From: Nephrocerus scutellatus
Taxonomy: Eukaryota; Arthropoda; Insecta; Diptera; Pipunculidae
Length of the DNA stretch: 64,000 nt
Assembly: GCA_947095585.1 (NCBI GenBank)
Contig: OX352766.1
Span: forward strand, 124,001-188,000
Reading direction: 5' to 3'
Below are positions 58,436-64,000 of the stretch, in pieces (positions within the stretch are counted from its first letter, which is position 1; each line of letters starts with the position of its first letter). The translations under genes and the position numbers were made by a program. The notes under the pieces were generated by a model that worked only from the letters and a program-made list of their open reading frames with translations, did not search any database and had not been told where the DNA came from.

Positions 58436-59510
58436 CAAACGGAACCGCTGTAGTGAAATTGGTGAAGAAAGTTCGTGAGAAAGGCTTGCTATTGGATAAC
58501 AGAAATGGTCCCCGAGCTCGGACAGAGCGCACGTCCCCGAGAATATTGCGGCTGTGGCCCATAGCGTGTGAAAGAATCCATCGAACTTAACTCGAATCGA
58601 CGATCACAGCAACTGGCCATTAGTCGCTCCAGCCTGGGGAGAATATTGCACAAGGATTGTTTACCTTCAAGGCCCATATGACTAAGCAAATGACCATACG
58701 TTTCGATACCAGTTTTCTGCGTTGGCCATAGATAGCTAGATTAGACTTAGATTTTGGTCGAAAAATCATCTTTTCAGACGAAGCTCATTTTCAGTTCAGG
58801 GCTATGTAAACAAATTACAGGTTTCGGGTTTGGGACAGTCACGCATAATCGTTAAGAGGCGAATGCATTCATCAAGAGTGACAGTTTGGTGTGGATTTTG
58901 GAGTGGTGGCATAATTAGCCAATGGCAAGCGCTATAGAGCCATGCTGACTAACATTTTATGGTCTTACATCGACGCTATGAATGTGGACGACACTTGATT
59001 TCAACAATATTGCTATATTGCTTTCAACAAAAGAATAAAAATTACAACAACAAACACATTGGATAGACCAGAAAAGGTTTAGCGTTAACCAAAAAAAATT
59101 TTTAGTTATAATTACCACCACCAGAGTCGACTTTTAAAAATTATGTATGGATAAGTTGGCAAACACATGAAACTGTTGCTGTTGCTTTGATCAGCCGTTA
59201 ACCACAAAAAATACCTAACCCATTTTGTTGAAAGCAATATAGCAAATAATAACAATCGATCTCTTGCGCGCCAAATCATCAGCCGTTTTTGAGATGTCAA
59301 TTGGTCTGCGCGCAGCTGCGATTTGACGCAGATGGGCATTTTTCTATGGGATGCCGTTATGGATAGATGTTATGCGGATAATCTAGACACAATTCTAGCT
59401 TAAAAAGACAGCATTGCGACTGTTATTCGCGAGATAGGCACCGAAATCTTGAAAACTCACTTGAAACTCACACGATGGCTTACTATAAGGCCAGGAACCA
59501 CACGAACGAA
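58435..59510 (+). mobile_element. Tc1/mariner-superfamily transposase relic with nested insertion
   Basis: Frames: LDNRNGPRARTERTSP (58490-58540), a helix-turn-helix part ending HKDCLPSRPI, IIFSDEAHFQF (about 58767-58800, second-Asp region), FGVDFGV, GKRYRAMLTNIL (about 58924-58960), then after the nested element RSLARQI, DVNWSARSCDLTQMGIFLWD (59295-59350) and REIGTEILK (about 59430-59455). Stops are scattered. The expected QDGATCHTAN portion is where the 232-bp element sits. Confidence 0.75.
59012..59243. mobile_element. 232-bp miniature inverted-repeat element inside the transposase
   Basis: GCTATATTGCTTTCAACAAA (from 59012) and its exact reverse complement (to 59243) form 21-bp perfect ends. 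TA-TATTGC...GCAATA-TA flanks are consistent with a TA target duplication. No coding capacity. Confidence 0.75.
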
Positions 59511-59674
59511 ATTGTTTTTCATTCTTAAATCGGATACTCCATAATTGTATACTAATTTTATATTGCCTTTTCCTATCTATTAAAAATAATAGTCAAAGCT
59601 AGAAATCAAAAGTCAAAAGTTTCGCATTGTCCGAGCGCTAAATACAGAGGACAAGCAATATTTTTCCAAAATTT

Positions 59675-59825
59675 TGAAATCGAATATTTTCAATTAATAA
59701 AACGACTTGCTACACTGTTTTTAGGCTTCTCTGGATTTGTACCAAAATTTTGAAATTGAATATTTTCAATTAATAAAACGACTTGCTAACACTGTTTTTA
59801 GGCTTCTCTGGATTTGTACTTTAGA
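59675..59825. repeat. Tandem duplication of about 75 bp
   Basis: CCAAAATTTTGAAATCGAAT to GGCTTCTCTGGATTTGTA occurs twice in a row with one substitution and a one-base indel. Confidence 0.85.
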
Positions 59826-60426
59826 TAATTTGTAGAAACGGAAAGTCTTGTTTCTTTTATCATCTACTCCCAATTAGTTGGTAGGACTTGGAAAGGCATA
59901 ATGATAGAAGATATAAACGCAAAAAACACCCTTAGCAAGCCAATAGTTATCACGGGCAATTTGCGATTATCGCCCTCGGGTTGGCTTTAAGTTTGACAGG
60001 TACGCCTTTTTGCTAGTAAGCAGCTGGCTTAAAAATTAAAAACTACTGAGTGCCAGTATTCATTATTGGAAAGATGTAAATGTTCAGTCACATAATGAAG
60101 TCCTTACGGTTTCTCTTTTTTTTGACAGTTGGAAAGGAGTTGGAAGGTTGTTGGAAAGGAGTTGGAAGAAAGGATGGTATGTAGGTATCTAAATAAATAT
60201 ATTTTCCATTTTGGTTTTGGTTGGGAAAATAATTGTTATTTGCATTTAGTGTTGGGACAACATTTTGAGCTATCTGTCAGCTTAGCAATGACAACTGTCA
60301 AATACAACTGACAAAACGAATAGAGATGAAATTCTCTTAATAAGCAATGAGGGAGGAGGGCATGATTAATATTTAATCTAATATAATGATTAAAATTAAA
60401 AAAAAAAAAACAATCTGAATACCTAT

Positions 60427-60706
60427 GGGCGCTTAATACTTAATAGCAGTATTGTATGGATTTTGTTTTTGAGAAAACAAAATTTTGCTCGTTACGTTGG
60501 AAGTCCATACAATCCTGTAAGTATTAATATTGGTTATAGTTATTATTCCTGACTAATGGAAAGTCATTTTCATTGCATTGAAAATGGTCAGCAAGACCGA
60601 AATATTAGTCAAATCTACATTATTATTTTAAATAAATAAAAGTCTATAATTAAACTTTATTGGAATAAAGAGTTAATTATTAAGTTTTTCCATTGTGAGA
60701 GCGCCC
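60427..60706. mobile_element. MITE family X, second copy
   Basis: The right end ATTAAGTTTTTCCATTGTGA continues into GAGCGCCC, the reverse complement of the left end at 23069. The interior TTTTGCTCGTTACGTTGGAA matches 23140-23160. The left end keeps GGGCGC and TTAATACTTA but has lost about 17 bp between them. Confidence 0.6.
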
Positions 60707-60904
60707 AATGATTGCATTGAAATTGACAGCAGTGTTGGTGTCAGTTGTCACCATCGTCGTCAGCTGACAGTTAAGTCGGAGATGTCAGCAATGTATACAT
60801 TAGAGGACTGCCTCAAATATCTTCTTGCCATGTCAAAGTAAGCGACAAAGCAGTGCATATCAAAAAGCAACGTGAGTAAATAGTAACCAGGCACCAGGGT
60901 CATC

Positions 60905-61000
60905 AAACAAAAAAAAACAACCCATAAAAATTAAAATTTTTCATCTAAATTCTCTAATCGCAGAAATTGATATGGGAGCCCCTCGATCCTGGGCCATTTT
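60905..61000 (+). repeat. Rep-A unit fragment
   Basis: AACAACCCATAAAAATTAAA and TTCATCTAAATTCTCTAATC match the unit start at 49300. Confidence 0.5.
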
Positions 61001-61469
61001 TTTTTATTGTAGAAGAAAATCATCGAAACAAACATTTGACATCAGATGTTAAAATTGAAAAAGCTCAGATCATTTTATTCTGAGCACTTAGAGCACGCTC
61101 ATACTCTGAGCAAATAAGAAACACGAGCAGTTATCTTGAGAACTCTTTGACTGCTCTGAACTAATTTATGAAAACGCCAAATGACAGAATATTGTGAAAA
61201 CTTGTTGTTCTATCTGTAAGTTGATATCGACAACAAAAAAAACGACATCAATAAAAATACAATTCAGTATATAATAAAAATTTAAGTTGAAGTAAGCATA
61301 AAACATTTATGTCTCGTTTCATTTGCTGGGTTCATTTGTGCGTGCGCTAAGATTTCTCTCTCTCTCTCCACCACCAACAAAACCATGCAGCGCAGCCGAC
61401 TGCGCAGCACACACCGCACAAAGTCCATAAAGGGCGACGAATATCTGATGCCAGTACAGATATTTAAAA

Positions 61470-61800
61470 AATGTATAAGGGCCTTGCGGCCGAACCCGGA
61501 ACCCGATCACTACCAAATTTTCGAAAAAGTATTGTTTATTGGGTATACACATGTGTGTAAAATTTGAAGAAAATCGGGTAAATTTTTTAAAATTTTTGTT
61601 TGGGAGCCCCCCGACCCCGCAGCCCGAGGGGCCTCAAAATTTAATAGAAAGTGTTGTCTCCGGAAATACGCATGTGTGCAAAATTTCAATAAAATCGGGC
61701 CATGGGAAGTGGGTTAAAAATTGATCGCAAGAATCCACGACAGACGACCGACCGACCGACGACCCACGGGCAAGTGAAGTTAATATAGAGAATTTAAAAA
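61470..61800 (+). repeat. Rep-A copy, two units and complete end
   Basis: Two units, each with a C/G-rich lead and TATACACATGTGTGTAAAAT or AATACGCATGTGTGCAAAAT, followed by AAAATCGGG. The end reads GGTTAAAAATTGATCGCAAG, a GACCGACCGACC run, and GTTAATATAGAGAATTTAAA. Confidence 0.75.
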
Positions 61801-62098
61801 CGATATCTTCCTATCATTGAAAAAAGGGAAGAGCAAGAGAGAAGACTATGCAGATATTTCTGTTATTTGCAAAAATATCGAATACCGATGGCGTAATTGG
61901 CATTATTGCATGGCCGTGGCAGCAATTAGAGGCAGCTGAGAAGAATTTTTAAACAGCTGTTGCAATGCTTTGTTTTGCTATTGGTAGTAACTAGTAAGTG
62001 ATTATCTGTGTTATTAGTACATAAAAGTAGAGCACAAAACAGAGCCATCACTTTGACATCTTGCGTCTCTTGCACAAAGAGGTTGTATTTAAGAGTAC
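61801..62098. other. No feature recognised
   Basis: Mixed unique-looking sequence before the candidate TATA promoter. Confidence 0.3.
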
Positions 62099-62446
62099 TA
62101 TAAATTTAAAGAGAAAACAAATTACTTCTTTACATATACGAACACAAAACACACGCGCAGCAAGCTTTTAAGCACAAAGCACCGAGAAAGTTAATTTTTT
62201 TCTCTGCAATTGTGAAGTGCAAATTTGCTGTCATTTCAAGGATTTCTATACACAAGAGCTTTTTTCGATTCGTTTTTTTCCTCGTATTTTTACCGTACGT
62301 TCCGAAAAGAAGAAAACCGTAGAGTAAAAAAACTTCCTTGAATCTGTGCCCACTGTTCTCTTAAGTGTACTACGATTCAGGTGTTTTCAGGCTCAGGGTC
62401 AAAACAAAAAGTTCCGATTCTCTCTCTTTCTCCTACCCTTGGGCAG
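62099..62446 (+). promoter_or_regulatory. Candidate plus-strand TATA promoter and first exon
   Basis: TATAAAT lies at 62099-62105, followed by about 340 nt of A/T-rich leader-like sequence without a long frame. It ends at a strong donor, GGGCAG then GTGAGTT (exon end 62446). The arrangement looks like a 5'UTR exon of a gene running off the right edge, but no coding sequence follows in the window. Confidence 0.3.
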
Positions 62447-62989
62447 GTGAGTTATGAGAGCGTACGAGAATCATCCCCTTCTCAACAACGTATGATACCT
62501 TAAAATTTCATATCGAATAGATTTTGTTCACCACCCACCACCCAGCCATCATCGAACTCTACTAACCAATTACCAATAAAGTTTTGCAATTTTCACCACA
62601 CTTGGCTTTTTTTATCGCTGGGAATAGAATCGAATCTGTTTTCAGATGTAATTCATTTGATTTCAAAATCTCCTCTCTATTTCATCGATGAACAAAACAC
62701 TAAATACATGATTTGCGATGAACAAACACGACACACAATGCAGCCACTCAAAACGAACCAAAAACAAAAACGAAACTTTGTATTAGACACTTATCAGATT
62801 ATTTTTTGATTTTTTGGAGGCTTTCAATTTTAGTGATTAATATTGTTTACGGATTGGGAATATAGCGCACCTAGGTCCTTCAAATTCGATACAACGACAA
62901 AACGAGAAAAAAAAACAACTGAACACTTTCCTCGAAGGACAAACAATCTAATGGCCAACGACGACAGCGACGAACGACGACGATCGACA

Positions 62990-63045
62990 AGACAACCGAC
63001 CGACCACAACTAGCCAACAGCTGAATTCAAACTGAGAATGAGAAC
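62990..63045 (-). promoter_or_regulatory. Candidate minus-strand initiator, possibly Pur-alpha promoter
   Basis: On the minus strand TTCTCAGTTTG (A at 63033) matches the arthropod initiator TCAGT, and GGTCG, a downstream-promoter-element-like word, starts at about +29. The following leader is rich in CGTCGT words typical of fly 5'UTRs. A separate strong donor, TGCGGA then GTAAGT at 63133/63132, lies just upstream and suggests another minus-strand leader exon. Either could serve Pur-alpha, whose coding exon 1 is 7.3 kb downstream. Confidence 0.25.
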
Positions 63046-63299
63046 GAGTGAATGCCAATGCAAAATTCCAATTTCTAAATAGCACTTAAAGATAGTTGCT
63101 TGTTCGCTTCATCTTCCGTCGATCTCACTTACTCCGCAGTAGGGCTGTCGCTTCAACATTTTCGACGGGAAACATTTCCGAAATCTTTGGGGATCCAAAA
63201 GTAGCAAAAGTCAAAGAAAACCAAATTGTTTGTTTACTTTTATGTAATTAATAAATAACCGGGCATAGGTTTTTTTCCATTTCCATAAGGAGTAGCAAT

Positions 63300-63430
63300 C
63301 CTAGATACTGAACCAACCAACCATCGAACCAACCAGCCATCGAACTAACCAACCATCTAACCATACAACCATCGAACCAACCAACCATCGAACCAACCAA
63401 ACATCGAACCAACCAATACACACGCTCACG
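63300..63430. repeat. AACCAACCATCG repeat
   Basis: About ten degenerate units of AACCAACCATCG or shortened forms. AACCAACC resumes at 63778 beyond the 41-bp array. Confidence 0.85.
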
Positions 63431-63778
63431 CATAGCTCAGGGTGCACGCTCGTCTTAGACTCACGCTCAAGCATTGCTTAGAGTGTACACTTGTCTCAGG
63501 CTCCCGCTCACGCATCGGTCAGTGTGCACGCTCGTTCCAAGCTCACACTTACGCATCACTAATGGTGCACGATCGTCGCAGGCTCCCGCTAATGCATCGC
63601 TCGCAGTGCTCGCTCGTGTCAGGATTACACTCACGCATCGCTCACAGTGCACGCTTGTCTCAGGCTAACGCTCACACATCGCTCAAAGTGCACGCTCGTC
63701 TCAGGCTGACGTTACGCATCACTCAGAGTGAACGCTCGTCTTGGGCTTACGCTCACGTATCGCTCAGTGTGCACGCGA
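63425..63778. repeat. 41-bp minisatellite, about eight to nine units
   Basis: Consensus CGCTCACGCATCGCTCAGAG followed by TGCACGCTCGTCTCAGGCTCA. Because 41 is not a multiple of three, the protein-like pattern in any frame recurs only every third unit. That argues that the 162-residue frame here is not a gene. Confidence 0.85.
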
Positions 63779-64000
63779 ACCAACCAAGAAACCAAACAAA
63801 CACAATAATATTTTCAACCTTTCGTCTTTTTGCAAGAAGCAGATGTATTTTAATATTTGAAAGCTCGCACCTCAGCGGCTACACTCTGGTCAGGCGGTCA
63901 AATGCGATGCCTGAGGAGGCACTGAGGTAATGTACTCGTAATTTTCATGTCCCACAAAAATACTCCACAATTCGCGGGGGCGTGTGTAACAATACGCCGC

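Noticed and set aside
63442..63930. 162-residue frame with repeated LTL...SQCTLVSG pattern
   Set aside because: Follows a 41-bp minisatellite; the pattern cycles through all three frames, so it is not under coding constraint.

Overview
The window looks like nuclear DNA of a higher fly (Diptera, Schizophora). It is AT-rich, carries short phase-consistent spliced exons, and is packed with decayed insect-type transposons. Two conserved single-copy genes can be read, both on the minus strand. The first is calsyntenin (Cals), a neuronal cadherin/laminin-G membrane protein. The second is Pur-alpha, a single-stranded DNA/RNA-binding protein with three PUR repeats. Both genes lie on the small dot chromosome (Muller element F) of Drosophila, so this is probably Muller F sequence. 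In most non-drosophilid flies Muller F is the X chromosome. The species cannot be fixed from the sequence.

Layout. 0.29-3.06 kb: Cals exons 2-6 (cadherin repeats, laminin-G domain, spacer); the transmembrane and cytoplasmic exons lie beyond the left edge. 3.1-21.8 kb: a Cals intron of about 18.7 kb filled with non-LTR retrotransposon relics, two copies and a third tail of an unusual minisatellite-bearing element, a 122-bp tandem array, microsatellites and a possible plus-strand first exon near 16.1-16.5 kb. 21.79-21.92 kb: the Cals signal-peptide exon, whose splice phase matches exon 2. 22-43.7 kb: the intergenic interval, with non-LTR, Tc1-like, Ty1/copia and Jockey relics plus long AT-rich stretches without recognisable genes. 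43.68-45.90 kb: Pur-alpha exons 2-8. 45.9-55.7 kb: Pur-alpha intron 1, with more relics, a G-rich minisatellite block, a 534-bp inverted-repeat element with TA duplication, and a very clean AGTAAT hexamer array. 55.69-55.73 kb: Pur-alpha coding exon 1. 55.8-64 kb: upstream DNA with a mariner-like relic carrying a nested miniature element, candidate promoters at about 62.1 kb (plus) and 63.0 kb (minus), and a 41-bp minisatellite.

The genes do not form an operon-like unit; they are independent neighbours transcribed in the same direction. The most unusual material is the non-coding part: several dispersed element families that carry tandem repeats inside them (10-12-bp C-rich or G-rich units, 110-125-bp units), and the way arrays, miniature elements and retroelement relics are nested. 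No tRNA, rRNA, CRISPR or prokaryotic feature was seen. Element names are given only at clade level because no database search was possible.
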